Source: Miscanthus floridulus (lineage: Eukaryota > Streptophyta > Magnoliopsida > Poales > Poaceae). From it: DNA of 64,000 bases. The position numbers and the translations under genes were made by a program. Shown piece by piece: positions 22,005-31,982 of this stretch; the first letter of the stretch is position 1; every line of letters begins with the position of its first letter. The notes under the pieces were generated by a model. It searched no databases and was not told the DNA's origin. It saw nothing but the letters and a program-made list of their open reading frames with translations. Location of the stretch: positions 64,957,310 through 65,021,309 of the forward strand of contig NC_089581.1 in assembly GCF_019320115.1 (NCBI RefSeq), given 5' to 3'.

Positions 22005-24411
22005 CGAAGATCATGAAGGCATTGTGTACCTCGGGGAACCTGTCGTCCTTGTCATCGTCTCGGTCGCCGGTGCCCCTCTGCTTGGTGTCGTCGTCGGGGA
22101 GCCCGAGCCTGGCGTAGTAATGCCACAGCATGGAGCAATCCTTGAGGGCATGCTTGACCGGGCCTTGGTGGTAAGGGCAGGGTTTCTTAAGCATGTCATC
22201 GAAGGGTCTAGGGCCCCTAGGGCCTCGGAGATTCTTGTGTTCTGCGGCCGCGACCATATCGGTCTCGAGGACGGCCCGCTTCCCCTGGCGATCCTTCTTC
22301 TTCCTTTTGGGGAGGCGGGGGACCGAGGCCTCGGGGGCCTCATCCCTCCGCTTCCCCTTGGCGTCATCCGTGGGGAAGATGGCCCCTATAGCCTCCTCGC
22401 CTGAGGTGAAGTTGGTGGCGATGTCGAGGAGCGCAGCGGCCGAACGCGGCATGTTCTGGCCTAATTCTCAGACCAAGTCTTGGCAGGTGGTGCTAGAGAG
22501 AAAAGCCTGAACAATCTCTGAGTCGCCGACGCTAGGCAATTCGGTGCATTGTTTCGAGAAGCGCCTGATGAAGTCTCGGAGAGACTCGTCTGGTTTCTAG
22601 CGACAACTCTTAAGGTCCCAGGAGTTTCCAAGGCGCACGTATGTGCCCTGGAAATTCCCGATGAAGATCCGAACCAAGTCGCACCAATCGTGGATCTGAG
22701 AGGGAGGAAGGTGCTCGAGCCAGGCTCGTGCTGAGTCTGATAAGAGCAATGGAAGGTTGCGAATGATGAGTCGGTCATCGTTGGCGCCGCCTAGCTGACA
22801 AGCTAAGCGGTAATCGGCGAGCCAGAGCTCGGGGTTGGTCTCACCGCTATACTTGGTGAGGATGGCTGGCTGGCGAAACCGGGCTAGAAACTGAGCATTC
22901 CGGATGGCTCTACTAAAGACTCGAGGGCCAGGTGGTTCAGGAGAAGGACTATGGTCCTCTCCGCTGTCGTAGCGGCCACCCTGGTGTGGATGGTAGCCTC
23001 GGGCGAGCCCCTTGCTGTCGTGGCGTCGTCGTCGGCCGACCACCTCGTGGTCACCCTACGCCTCACGTCGATTGTCGAGGCGGTCGTGGACCGAGGGGAC
23101 CCTGTTGATGGTCAGCGCCTGAGCAGGCTCGAGACGAATCGAGGCCTCCCTATCCTACCAATGCGGTGTTGAGGGGAGGTCCGAGACGGCACCGCACCAC
23201 CTAGAGGCAGAACTCTCGGCCTGCTGCACCGCGGCGGTTTTGAGGAGATCCCAGAGCTCACCACGAACCCGTCGTCCCTCCATGGTGGAGGGCTTGGGCA
23301 TCGCGCGCACTAGCATTGCCGTAGCTGCGACATTCTAGCTGGCGCGATTGAAGATTGGGGGATGATCATCCCCTTCGTCGTCGTTGATGCGATGGTGCAT
23401 GTCGCGAGCCCGTCGCCGGGCTCCTCCGCCGTCACCGCGGCCTTGCTGCTCTTGCTCGAGAGTGCTTCAGAGCTGTTGTAGAAGAAGTCAATCTTGCTCG
23501 ACCTTAGCCTTGAAGCTCGCGGAGTTGTTCCAGGTCCGGGCGTCAGAATTGTCCGAGGGCAAGGTTCTCGTTTCGTGCTGCCAGTGGGACAATACGTCAA
23601 GGCGTAGCATCGCCTGTTCCCTGATGAAGCGGAGTGTGGTTGTCTGCCCCCTCGTCCTCGTCGCCCGTGCTTGGCATCCCAAGTCCGATGTGGAAGCACT
23701 CACGAGTGGGATCGTAAGTACTTTCATCGTCGGAATCAGAGTAGCCAAAGCAATAGTCACTAGCGGTCAGGAAGCGGCGCATGGTTTTGCGGTCGTGGAG
23801 GTCAGAGAAATCTGCTCCAGCCCATGCCTCGTCCTCCTCTAAGGAGTCGGCATGGGTGCGGGTCGACGCGGTGGTGTCGAAGTTGAGAGCGAAGCGTTGG
23901 AGGCGTCCTGAGAGATCCTCGTGAGCGGAAGCGTAGGTGTAAGCATAAGATGCGGTGGCATTTCTCAACCCGAAGGGGTATGGAGATAGTGCCATCACCA
24001 GGCTCTATTCTGCCAGAGTTAGCTCCTCAAGGATTAGTAGAGCGGAGCTTGATGTCGGGGCGTCGCCAGGTGCCATCGGCGTCTTTCCCTTGTCCATGCT
24101 TAGGCTAGACAGATCCCCAACCAGGACCCTACGCCAACAGCTGGTCGTGGGGTGCCGGCGGAGAGCGGCGAGTCGCCCTGGGTTTGCGTGGCACCGGGAT
24201 GATCTTGCTCGCGTCGTGCTTGGCGAGCGCGGCGAGAACGGCCGCCCGGGCGCCGCCTGCGCCTGGGCTGCCGATGCGTGATGTCATCATTGGTAGGCGG
24301 GGCTCGGGGTGTGAGAAGTACCATGTCGTACTCGTGCCCTAGAGATATGAACTCTAGGCTCCCAAACCACACCACCGTGCCAAGACGCAGCGGTCGTATG
24401 GGGTCGGCCAT
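22005..24411 (-). pseudogene. Element A gag
   Basis: The chosen start is the ATG at 24411, about 40 bases inside the primer-binding site. The product begins MADPIRPLRLGTVVWFGSLEF, similar to the N-terminus of the element B gag. A later acidic region, YSDSDDESTYDPTRECF, lies at about 23700. The capsid-like core at 23043-22597 contains ELWLADYRLACQLGG and WLEHLPPSQI. The nucleocapsid segment at about 22160 has the variant zinc knuckle CPYHQGPVKHALKDC. The gag crosses at least two frameshifts (frames of 24411, 23998 and 23043) and several stops. Confidence 0.8.
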
Positions 24412-24450
24412 CCGAAACCTGTTGGGATGATGAAGCTGACACGCAGAGGC

Positions 24451-24467
24451 CCCTACCTGGCGCGCCA
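24451..24467 (-). promoter_or_regulatory. Element A primer-binding site
   Basis: On the minus strand TGGCGCGCCAGGTAGGG starts two bases inside the 5' LTR. It is complementary to the 3' end of a plant tRNA-Arg (ending ..CCCUACCUGGCGCGCCA) as I remember that tRNA. Tat/Ogre-type elements are known to use tRNA-Arg. Confidence 0.75.
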
Positions 24468-24469
24468 AC

Positions 24470-25777
24470 TGTTGGTATTTCGGACCGGGAGGTCCTCAAC
24501 CAACTAGTGAATTTATCCTACGTATTCCCGATTCCAGATGGTGATGCAAAGAGACACAAGGATTATACTGGTTCGGGCAATTCGAGCCCTACGTCCAGTC
24601 CGGGAGATCAATCTTGTATTCCTTGCACTGAAATGCTTGTAGTAGGGGGTTACAAGCTAGGTGAGAGAGGGAGCTAGTCCCAGGTCTCGGCGAGGTGTGA
24701 TGTGGGCAGCTTGAGACGTTGCTCTCAGGCGGCAAGAAAATGTGTGTGTTACAGGGTGTTGTTCTTCATCCGTGCCCCCCCCCTAAATGGCCCAAGTCCT
24801 TCCCTTTTATAGTTGAAGGGAGGACAAGGATAGTACATGTGCTAACTATACGACGTCGTGCGAACAGAGGCGGCGTGTCCATGCCCAGTAGCCTGTTCCT
24901 GTGGCGGTGTGGTCGTCGGAGTGGTCCGTTCTTGGAATACTAGGGTGGCGTGCAGGTCACATCCGATCCTATGCGTCATGGGAGTTCCAGGGCTGCCTCG
25001 GAGCGGGTGCGGCGATCAGCATGCGGGTCGCTGTGGACTGACTGTGTGCGAGGCTGAGGCTCGGTCGGCGCCAAGGCCGCACCGCAGTGGGGGGTCTCGG
25101 CGGACACGAATCCCGAGATAGCCGAGACCCTGGTGCAGAGTGCCGAGGCCCGGAGAGAGCGGTTGATCTGGTGTGCTAGTTCGGAGGCGGTGATGACCCA
25201 GGCTAGGCTGCCCGTGTCGTGTTGTTTTCGAGGCGGGGATCGCAGGGCACAGTGTAGTGCGGGCGCTGATCGTGGGTACAACGTCAAAATACAGTGGTCG
25301 GGAATCCCCGCCGCGCCCTGTCTCAGCCGCTATGGCGCTGATGCGACCTCATGTCCCGTCGGCCATTCCGCAGTGTCGAGCTGTCGTTCAGCTGAGATTT
25401 GCGGGAGTGGTTGACGTATTAATGGGACGTGACGTGCTGTCGGGAAGACCGGCCGAGGCGGGGGTGACGGGCTATGGATAAGCCGGCCTCGAGCGATACG
25501 GAGAATAAGGCCTCGCGCGAGACGGAGAATAAGGCCTTGCGCGAAACGGAGATTGGTCTCCTTGCCGAGACCTTCTGTGAGAGGCCTCGCGCGGGGCGGA
25601 AATTGCGTCAGGATGCCGAGGCCTCCCGTGAGAGGTCTGAGGTGATGCGGAGAACCGGGTGGGCTCGGATGGGGCTGGTTATGGGCCCATGGCTGACCCT
25701 CTAGCTTTGCCGTTGATGGGACTTTAGTGCCTCTTTTGGTGTACGCTCGGGGTACCCCGTTTTTATGGTACCCGACA
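24470..25777 (-). repeat. Element A 5' LTR (right copy)
   Basis: This 1308-bp direct repeat of 10013-11316 is followed by the GCATG target duplication. The sense promoter should lie here. Confidence 0.93.
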
Positions 25778-26287
25778 GCATGTATGTTGAATCGTGTACG
25801 ATCTTGATTTGTATGTTGGTTTTTCGAGGCCCATCGCGACACTCGACGGACTACCGGGTTTATATGGGCTCAAGTATGACAGCGCGACTGCTCCAGTGGT
25901 TGACATTGTACTTGTGCTCTAATAAATTAGTCGGTTCTGCCATAAATATTCTACCTATGTACCCATTTTAATTGAATCAAAATATATATGCTTATTTCTT
26001 AGAGTAGTATGCTAATCAAAGGAGGTTCACAATTGCAGCGTGCGGAACATAGTTCAAAGATGAGTTTGCTGGCTTGATTATCAATCAATATAATAGGGCA
26101 AGGAGAACTCCTACTCGAGCAATAACCTTGAGAATTTTCTTCGTTTCAGTTTAGTTTGTTTTGTTTTCTTATTTTACCTTCTTTTGTTCCTTTTGATTTC
26201 CCTGTAAACTTTGTTAATTTTATTAATATATATGACATGTAGGTACTTGCCGCTCCTATTCCTTAAATAAACTGTCATTTGGACTAG
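25778..26287 (+). other. Continuation of the interrupted LTR element, then intergenic DNA
   Basis: After the GCATG duplication the sequence resumes the pre-insertion element (cgacactcgacggactaccggg..), probably to about 25950. AT-rich intergenic sequence follows. No gene is seen. Confidence 0.4.
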
Positions 26288-26528
26288 GTGCCTGTTTAGT
26301 TCTCAAAATTTTGCAAAATTTTTCAAGATTCTCCATCACATCGAATCTTTGGACGTATGCATGAAGAATTAAATATAAATAAAAACAAAACTAATTACAC
26401 AGTTTAGACGAAATTCACGAGACGAATCTTTTAAGCCTAATTAGACTATGATTGGACACTAATTGCCAAATAACAACGAAAGTGTTACGGTATCATTTTC
26501 CAAAAAATTTCGCCAACTAAACAAGGCC
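26288..26528. mobile_element. Tourist-like MITE copy 1
   Basis: A 241-bp element starting GTGCCTGTTTAGTTC and ending CAACTAAACAAGGCC, flanked by TAG on both sides. The interior matches the copies at 27148 and 27956 in inverse or direct orientation (cctaattag, ttgccaaataa, gcattaa-type blocks). It is non-coding. TIR and TSD suit PIF/Harbinger-type MITEs. Confidence 0.75.
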
Positions 26529-26655
26529 TAGGTACGGTGGGTCCAAACCATCACCTGTGCGCTCCTACGGCGGATTGTTGATAGTGTACAGGTAACCAAA
26601 TTCCACGTCCACCATAATCTGCAGCATTTTGTCCCTCATATTGTCCTCGGCTCTT

Positions 26656-27015
26656 AGAGCGTCCGCAGTGTGCGGTTCTATGCCGGTCCTATCTTTTATC
26701 GACCTGGGTCGATACATTGCGTCGCTGGTTCGTTGAAGAACCAGGTGCGTTGGATAGAACCCGCTCCCATCCACCATTCTCTCTCCTGCTGCAGAATCAT
26801 CTCGTAAAGAAAGGAGGGGTGGGGGCCACTGGGCACCGGCACCAGGCGCTGTTGGCCTGTTGGTCACCGAGCATCGCAAGTTGGGCTGCCTTTTTTTAAT
26901 GTCGTGGGCTTCATTTATAGGTTCGACGTCGGTTCTATACATTGCTACGTTTTTAACAGGTGCCATCAAATCATGGGATAGAACCAGGATCGATCCTATA
27001 CACTGCTGATGCTCT
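26656..27015. mobile_element. MITE-like element with AGAGC(G/A)TC terminal repeats
   Basis: The left end AGAGCGTCCGCAGTG and the inverted right end AGAGCATCAGCAGTG match at 13 of 15 positions. Further inside, ggttctat..ccgg and ccaggatcgatcctata are loosely inverted. It is about 360 bp long with no coding capacity. No target duplication was recognised, so the superfamily (MULE or hAT) is open. Confidence 0.6.
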
Positions 27016-27147
27016 TAAATTTCAGCCTCCATGTGTGCTACGTGGTATCCACGTGATATTCTATACTGCCACGTATCATTCATCAATCATGGGAGCGCAC
27101 AAGTGATGTTGGACTCAGGGTTCACCCAATTTAATTCCAGATACGGA

Positions 27148-27388
27148 GGGTGTTTAGTTGGGTGAATTTTAGATTTTGGGATACGGTAGCACTTTCGTTT
27201 TTATTTGGCAATTAGTGTTCAATCATGGTCTAATTAGGTTTAAAACGTTCGTCTCGCAATTTCTAACCAAACTATGCAATTAGTTTTTTTTCGCCTACAT
27301 TTAATGCTCCATGCACGTATCACAAAATTCGATGGAATAAATACTGTAGCATTTTTTTTTAGAATTTGGCCTGACAACTAAACACGGG
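27148..27388. mobile_element. Tourist-like MITE copy 2
   Basis: The ends are GGGTGTTTAGTTG and CAACTAAACACGGG. The interior has the cactttcg..tttggcaattagtg..tctaattagg..ttcgtctcg order shared with copy 1 in inverse orientation. It is about 241 bp. Confidence 0.7.
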
Positions 27389-27399
27389 CATGGTTGATA

Positions 27400-27955
27400 T
27401 ATATTCATACAACATGCATTTTATTATAGGACAGTGTTCGGCAGCGCTCCTGCCGGCTCCGGCTCGCACTATTTTGGACTATGCTGCACTGTAGCAAAGA
27501 GCCGGCCGACTCCGTCTCTGACAAAAAAGCAACAGGCAAAGGGGAGAAACCGGAGGAGCCCAGGATCTGGGGCTCTGGCTGCTCCTCCACTACAGTACAT
27601 CTCCAAACAAGCCCTAGATTAAAGGGTGAATCACGCACGAGATTAAAAAAAAAACTAGTTAGGAATGTGCTTGTTATTCTCATTGCTCTGATCCTGCTTT
27701 GTTAGGTTGGCCTTTGGGCTCTACGAAAGACGTGGGATATATGACCGCGCGCATCCAGACAAGAGCGAGCTACCACTGCACTGTTCTTCCAGCAATAAAG
27801 TCACTCAGTTGGCAGTTGGCACAGCGTACCCACGCTCACTGAGTCTGATCTCTCGAGAACATGCGAAGCTAGCATCCATTTTGTTGGTCTCGATAGACGG
27901 CCTTCTTGTGCTCGCAGTCCCGCGCAGCGACAAGGAAATAACAAGGATATATTTA
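27400..27955. other. Intergenic, possible further MITE remnant, no gene seen
   Basis: Segment 27430-27610 begins gttcggcagcgctcctgcc and ends ctccactacagtacatctccaaac. It may be a decayed short inverted-repeat element. The remaining sequence shows no gene. The short frame at 27707-27967 has no recognisable domain. Confidence 0.4.
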
Positions 27956-28199
27956 GCCCTTATTTAGTTGGAACCCAAATTCTAAAAAGTTGCTACAGTA
28001 CCTGTCACATCGAATGTTTACGGTCCGTGTATGGAGCATTAAATGTAGACGAAAAGAAAAACTAATTGCACAGTTTGGTGGGAAATTGCGAGACGAACGT
28101 TTTGAGCCTAATTAGTCCATGTTTGAACACTATTTGCCAAATAAAAACGAACGTATTACAATAGCCCCAAAATCCAAATTTCTCCAACTAAACAAGGGC
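27956..28199. mobile_element. Tourist-like MITE copy 3 with TTA target duplication
   Basis: The element begins GCCCTTATTTAGTTGGA, ends with the inverse of GCCCTTGTTTAGTTGGA, and is flanked by TTA (27953-27955 and 28200-28202). TTA/TAA target duplications are the hallmark of Tourist (PIF/Harbinger) MITEs. It is 244 bp and non-coding. Confidence 0.85.
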
Positions 28200-28428
28200 T
28201 TAGTGCATCGCAGTCGGCACAGACAAATGATTGATTGGTCCTCAAAGTAGCTTTTTGCCCAAGATTCAAATTTGTCTTAGCCTTCAAAAATCAAAAAGTT
28301 ATTTGGAAGGGAAACGACAACTCTCGCAAAGTCTAATATGTATAGCTTGCTAGCCCTGATGTGATCAGCTTGGTCTTCCATCTTATCGCGATGACTGTGT
28401 GATTGATCAAAATTAAAACAGTGATCAG

Positions 28429-28450
28429 ATATATATATATATATATATAT
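28429..28450. repeat. (AT)n microsatellite, left of insertion
   Basis: A perfect run of about 11 AT units directly precedes the element at 28451-28708. Confidence 0.9.
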
Positions 28451-28708
28451 GGAGAGGCTATTCAGTAGCCGGCTACAAAATAAGTTATTCTGTAGCCACC
28501 TCCATTTACTATAATTTTATATACTAATTTACCATAATGTCAATACATATTTACGATAGTTGGGTTACTATAACACATGGGGATATTTACCATAACGTTA
28601 TATTAAACCACTTAGTAAGGAGTTACTATAATCTCGTAAATTAACATAGTAATTATCATAACTCAAAGTGGCTACAGAATAAGTTATTCTGTAGCCAGCT
28701 ACAGGATA
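28451..28708. mobile_element. Inverted-repeat element inserted inside an (AT)n microsatellite
   Basis: The ends form a long inverted repeat: ctattcagtagccggctac..gttattctgtagccac on the left, and the inverse of ctatcctgtagctggctac..gttattctgtagccac on the right. This is about 42 bp with few mismatches. Both flanks are pure AT repeat. The interior is AT-rich with many taccata/tataac stretches. It resembles microsatellite-targeting MITEs (the rice Micron type, or TA-targeting Stowaway). Family assignment is not secure. Confidence 0.65.

Positions 28709-28709
<1 letters not shown>

Positions 28710-28800
<91 letters not shown>
28710..28800. repeat. (AT)n microsatellite, about 45 units
   Basis: A perfect AT run of about 91 bases lies right of the inverted-repeat element. 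ORF calls through it (Tyr-Ile repeats) are artefacts. Confidence 0.95.
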
Positions 28801-28802
<2 letters not shown>

Positions 28803-29650
28803 AGCTGACTATATTATCATCCATGACCACCATGTACAAAGGGTAAGCCAATAGATTGTGTATGTATATGTGCATATATGTTTCAGATTTAGCGCATGGT
28901 TGGCCATGCCGCGTCGTGTAAACTTTCAATAATTGCTGTATCTTGTAAACTTCCCGTTCTTCTATCTTAATATAAAGATACGTGGTTCTCTTGCGCATTC
29001 GAGAAAAATACGTGCATGTCACTACATATAGGCTAAAAAAATACATTTCAGTACGTGTGTTTATTCTCTAATAATAGATGGATCGACTATATAAAAAAAC
29101 AAGGATCCATAGGTAAAATTAAATTCTACTAGTAGGTAACGGTGTACTAGATACATGATGACTAGATTACAACTAAATTGATATGATGAATCCACGTACG
29201 CGTGAGCGTGAGCCCTCGAAACATGATTAGCGCATTGTATCTACCAATAAATCACTGAATAACTGCATAGATCACACGCAATAAAGTGCACCCACATATG
29301 CTGATTTATCCACGCGTAGCTTACTCGAGTTACCACGGATTCGTTAGTCGGATTAACAAAAATCGAAGTCGCGCTCAAGAAAATGACCACAGATGACCAT
29401 TAAGTATGGACAGAATGCAATAGCAAACCGAATAATTCTATCTCGCAAAAGCAAAGAAAAAGAAAAAGAGCACATCACGCACCGCCTCTCCCAAAGTGTC
29501 AACAAAGTGGCAAGCACTAGTTCACTCCCCGGGTCCTCGTTTCACACGCATCCTGCGCGTCCAGAGTCCAAGATCTACGTGCGCTAGCCTTTGGCTGCTT
29601 TAGACCATGCAGGGACACACTGAGCTGCCGAGCCATGCACGGTTTTGCAC
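28801..29650. other. Upstream region of the GRP gene
   Basis: No gene is seen. Possible regulatory words include ACGT cores (ccacgtacg at about 29193, ctacgtgcg at about 29576) and RY-type catgca near 29607 and 29634. Their activity cannot be judged from sequence alone. Confidence 0.4.
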
Positions 29651-29651
29651 C

Positions 29652-29660
29652 CTATAAATA
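29652..29660 (+). promoter_or_regulatory. TATA box of the GRP gene
   Basis: CTATAAATA lies about 70 bp before the ATG at 29727. That places a start site near 29685 and a short leader rich in cca/aac (actccaccacacaaccaacc). Confidence 0.8.
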
Positions 29661-29726
29661 CACCGCCGGCTTCAGTTCACTCCACCACACAACCAACCAC
29701 ACTTCCACTAAGAGCTAGCAGCCAAG

Positions 29727-30296
29727 ATGGCGACCAAGCATCTGGCGCTTGCCATCCTCGTCCTCCTTAGCATAGGCATGGCCACCGCTGGTGGAAGCCG
29801 CAAACTGGGTTATGGCCCCGGCGGAGGAGGTGGCGGTAGCGGTGGTGGTGGAGGCGGTGGCTATGGGGGATCAGGCTATGGGTCCGGATCAGGGTATGGT
29901 GAGGGCGGTGGCAGTGGAGGTGCTGCTGGTGGGTATGGACATGGTGGTGGCGGTGGAGGCGGTGGCGGCGAGGGTGGTGGAGCTGGTGGCTCTGGGTATG
30001 GCTCCGGGCAAGGGTCTGGCTACGGAGCTGGCAGTGGTGGTGCTGGTGGGTATGGGAGCGGTGGCGGTGGTGGTGGTGGACATGGTGGCGGTGGTGGCGG
30101 CGGCCAAGGTGGATCTGGCTACGGCTCTGGCTCGGGTTATGGGTCAGGCGAAGGATATGGAGCAGGTGGTGCTCATGGAGGAGGCTATGGAAGCGGTGGT
30201 GGCGGTGGAGGTGGCGGTGGTCAAAGTGGTGGCTCTGGCTATGGATCTGGATCTGGCTCTGGTTACGGAGGTGGCAACGGCAACGGACACTATTAG
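29727..30296 (+). CDS. Glycine-rich cell wall structural protein (secreted GRP)
   Basis: This is a single-exon gene encoding 189 residues. Residues 1 to about 22 form a signal peptide (MATKH, then a hydrophobic LALAILVLLSIGMATA). The mature part starts around GGSRKLGYGPGG and consists almost only of Gly with Ser, Tyr and a few Ala, Gln, His and Glu. Runs of six to nine Gly alternate with GSGYGSGSGYG-type motifs. It lacks the Cys-rich tail of class II GRPs and any RNA-binding domain, so it fits the class I structural GRPs secreted to the cell wall. Tyr residues may allow cross-linking. The start sits in a good plant context (gccaagATGGCG), with a TATA box 70 bp upstream and poly(A) signals downstream. 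This is the only intact host gene found. Confidence 0.93.
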   Translation: MATKHLALAILVLLSIGMATAGGSRKLGYGPGGGGGGSGGGGGGGYGGSGYGSGSGYGEGGGSGGAAGGYGHGGGGGGGGGEGGGAGGSGYGSGQGSGYGAGSGGAGGYGSGGGGGGGHGGGGGGGQGGSGYGSGSGYGSGEGYGAGGAHGGGYGSGGGGGGGGGQSGGSGYGSGSGSGYGGGNGNGHY

Positions 30297-30461
30297 GCTC
30301 TTTTTGAGAGCTACCTACATAAGTATATTATTACAAATATGTCACCAAACATGAGTCTGTCTTGCTGCTGGAAGCTGTGTTCATCGTGTGTAACACTACA
30401 AGGCATGTTTGACCTGTAAACTGCTTTGCCGCTTTACATTACTGGCAACAGCTAAGTGATA

Positions 30462-30467
30462 AATAAA
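30462..30467 (+). terminator. Poly(A) signal candidate for the GRP gene
   Basis: AATAAA lies 166 bases after the TAG, in the T- and A-rich 3' region. An earlier weak alternative is the aagtatattatt stretch near 30321. Confidence 0.55.
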
Positions 30468-30479
30468 AAGCATGCATCT

Positions 30480-31545
30480 ATGGAATTATAGTATGAACAC
30501 TTAAGAGATAGGCTTGTGTGATGTGGCTTTTGTGTTATGTAAAGTGCGATGTGGAAGCATATGCAATATTTACGTACATGCATGTCAAATCTCTGGCAAT
30601 AGTATTCTGCTATGAGATTGGTTCTGGAGTTATCGTCATTCATGCAGTATCTCACAACTGTTATGCATCGTGAATCTGCTGGAATCTCGCTACTGACAAA
30701 CTCCTAACTCGCAAGATACCGCAATTTCTACAGGCCTACCGCCGCGTGGTATAAACTGCTTGAAGAAGAACCCTTCTCCGATTCCAGCCCCTGCATCGTC
30801 CATTCCTTTATATATATGGTCACATGTTGTGCCGAGATATTCCTAGTCCTTGCGGCTGGACAGCGGACAGCCCATCCCTCGCGCGACTGTGGTGGCCATA
30901 TATATAGCAACTAGATCTGTCGGTGTTTTGCTTCGGGATTTGGCCGGTGTCCCTCCGGCGCCATGGTGTCAAATCTGGCGGTTTTCGTGCTAGCTAGCTA
31001 GTTGGATCTTGGGAATGACGGAGCATTACTCAAATACCGGTGGTAGAGCGGTGTGAGGCTTTATGGTGTCCATTCGGGATGTCGTGCTTCGCAAAGGGTC
31101 ACGGGCTCACGGCAGTGCTTCTGCTTTGGCGTCTTGGTTGACAGCGTGCGTTCGTGCAGCTAGCTTGTTCGCATCGCATCCTCGCAAGGCTATTTGTTCG
31201 GCCTTCTCTTCTCATCGCTAGCTGGATTGTACACATGTGGTGCTAAGAATTTTCGCGATAATAATGGCTCGACGTTGTTGACGCCCTCAGGACCTCGACT
31301 TGTCCGTTGGGATAAATAATATAAGGCCATCGCACTGCTATAGATTTATATTTCACCTCTCTCTACCGAATAATAAGGAGGCAAAATTTCTTTCCATTTA
31401 TTTTTTATGGCCCTTTCTAACTAAGTAACTAACTATGTGAATGTTTATCTACGTTTGACTATCAACCGCTCGTTATTTATATGACACATGTAAGGATTTT
31501 AGGTAACTTAGATGGCTAGGAATCCTAATCCAGATAGATTACTTC
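30480..31545. other. Intergenic, no gene seen
   Basis: The sequence is mixed. A segment at 30930-31340 (ggtgtccctccggcgccatggtg .. gataaataatataagg) has the texture of a retroelement 3' end, but no domain or boundary was identified. Confidence 0.4.
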
Positions 31546-31763
31546 AATCCTAATTCACTTCAACAGGAGTCCTAATCCAAATATTTTTTAGTTTTTTTTC
31601 TCTTTTTATGCAACATGTTTTATTTGGTACCATTTTTCTATTCACTATAGTTTGAATCCTAATTCACTTTAACAGGAGTCCTAATCCAAATATTTTTTTT
31701 AGTTTTTTCTCTTTTTTATGCAACGTGTTTTATTTGGTCATAGAGTCCTGCTTCCGATTTTTT
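31546..31763. repeat. 109-bp tandem duplication
   Basis: The unit starting aatcctaattcactt..aacaggagtcctaatcc occurs at 31546 and 31655, with slight length changes in the T-runs. Confidence 0.8.
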
Positions 31764-31982
31764 TAAATTTTTAGTCCGTAGATTCTGTCCCGTTTGCGTT
31801 TGGTTTTTCTGATTCCTGTTCGGGTTCCGGACTTTCCTTTCCTGTCCAATTTTCTGGATTTTGTATTCTTTGTTCGATTTCTGGTTAATATTATATATTA
31901 CCGTTTTTCTATTCCACTATAGTTTGCGTCGGTATTTTTTCTTTTTCCTTATATGATTTCGGTCTTATTTGTTTTTTTAATC

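Larger units (their letters stand above)
10013..25777 (-). mobile_element. Element A: complete Ty3/Gypsy Tat-lineage LTR retrotransposon (15.8 kb)
   Basis: LTRs of 1304 bp (10013-11316) and 1308 bp (24470-25777) flank the element, with TSD GCATG at 10008-10012 and 25778-25782. The primer-binding site adjoins the right LTR and the purine-rich tract adjoins the left one, so the sense strand is minus. Sense order is gag, protease, reverse transcriptase, RNase H, second RNase H, integrase. The second RNase H domain and the extra antisense gene at 13577-17425 are Tat-lineage traits. Sense ORFs are broken by stops and frameshifts, so the copy is not autonomous. By eye the first ~310 bp of the LTRs differ at about 15 sites, nearly all transitions. 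Confidence 0.93.

Noticed and set aside
21622..22404. A 260-codon plus-strand frame over element A gag/protease
   Set aside because: It is antisense to the clear gag zinc-knuckle and protease motifs. It has no domain and arises from the GC-rich codon pattern of the opposite strand.
10013..25777. Element A as a plus-strand element
   Set aside because: The PBS abuts the right LTR on the minus strand and all gag-pol domains read leftwards. The plus-strand frames at 13577-17425 belong to the antisense gene.
28699..29046. A minus-strand frame with Tyr-Ile repeats
   Set aside because: It is the translation of the (AT)n microsatellite and not a gene.
29791..30354. A 187-codon Val/Met/Ala-rich frame overlapping the GRP gene
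   Set aside because: It is a by-product of the GGN repeats read in another frame. It lacks a signal peptide and a known domain, whereas the 29727 frame has promoter context, signal peptide and GRP composition.
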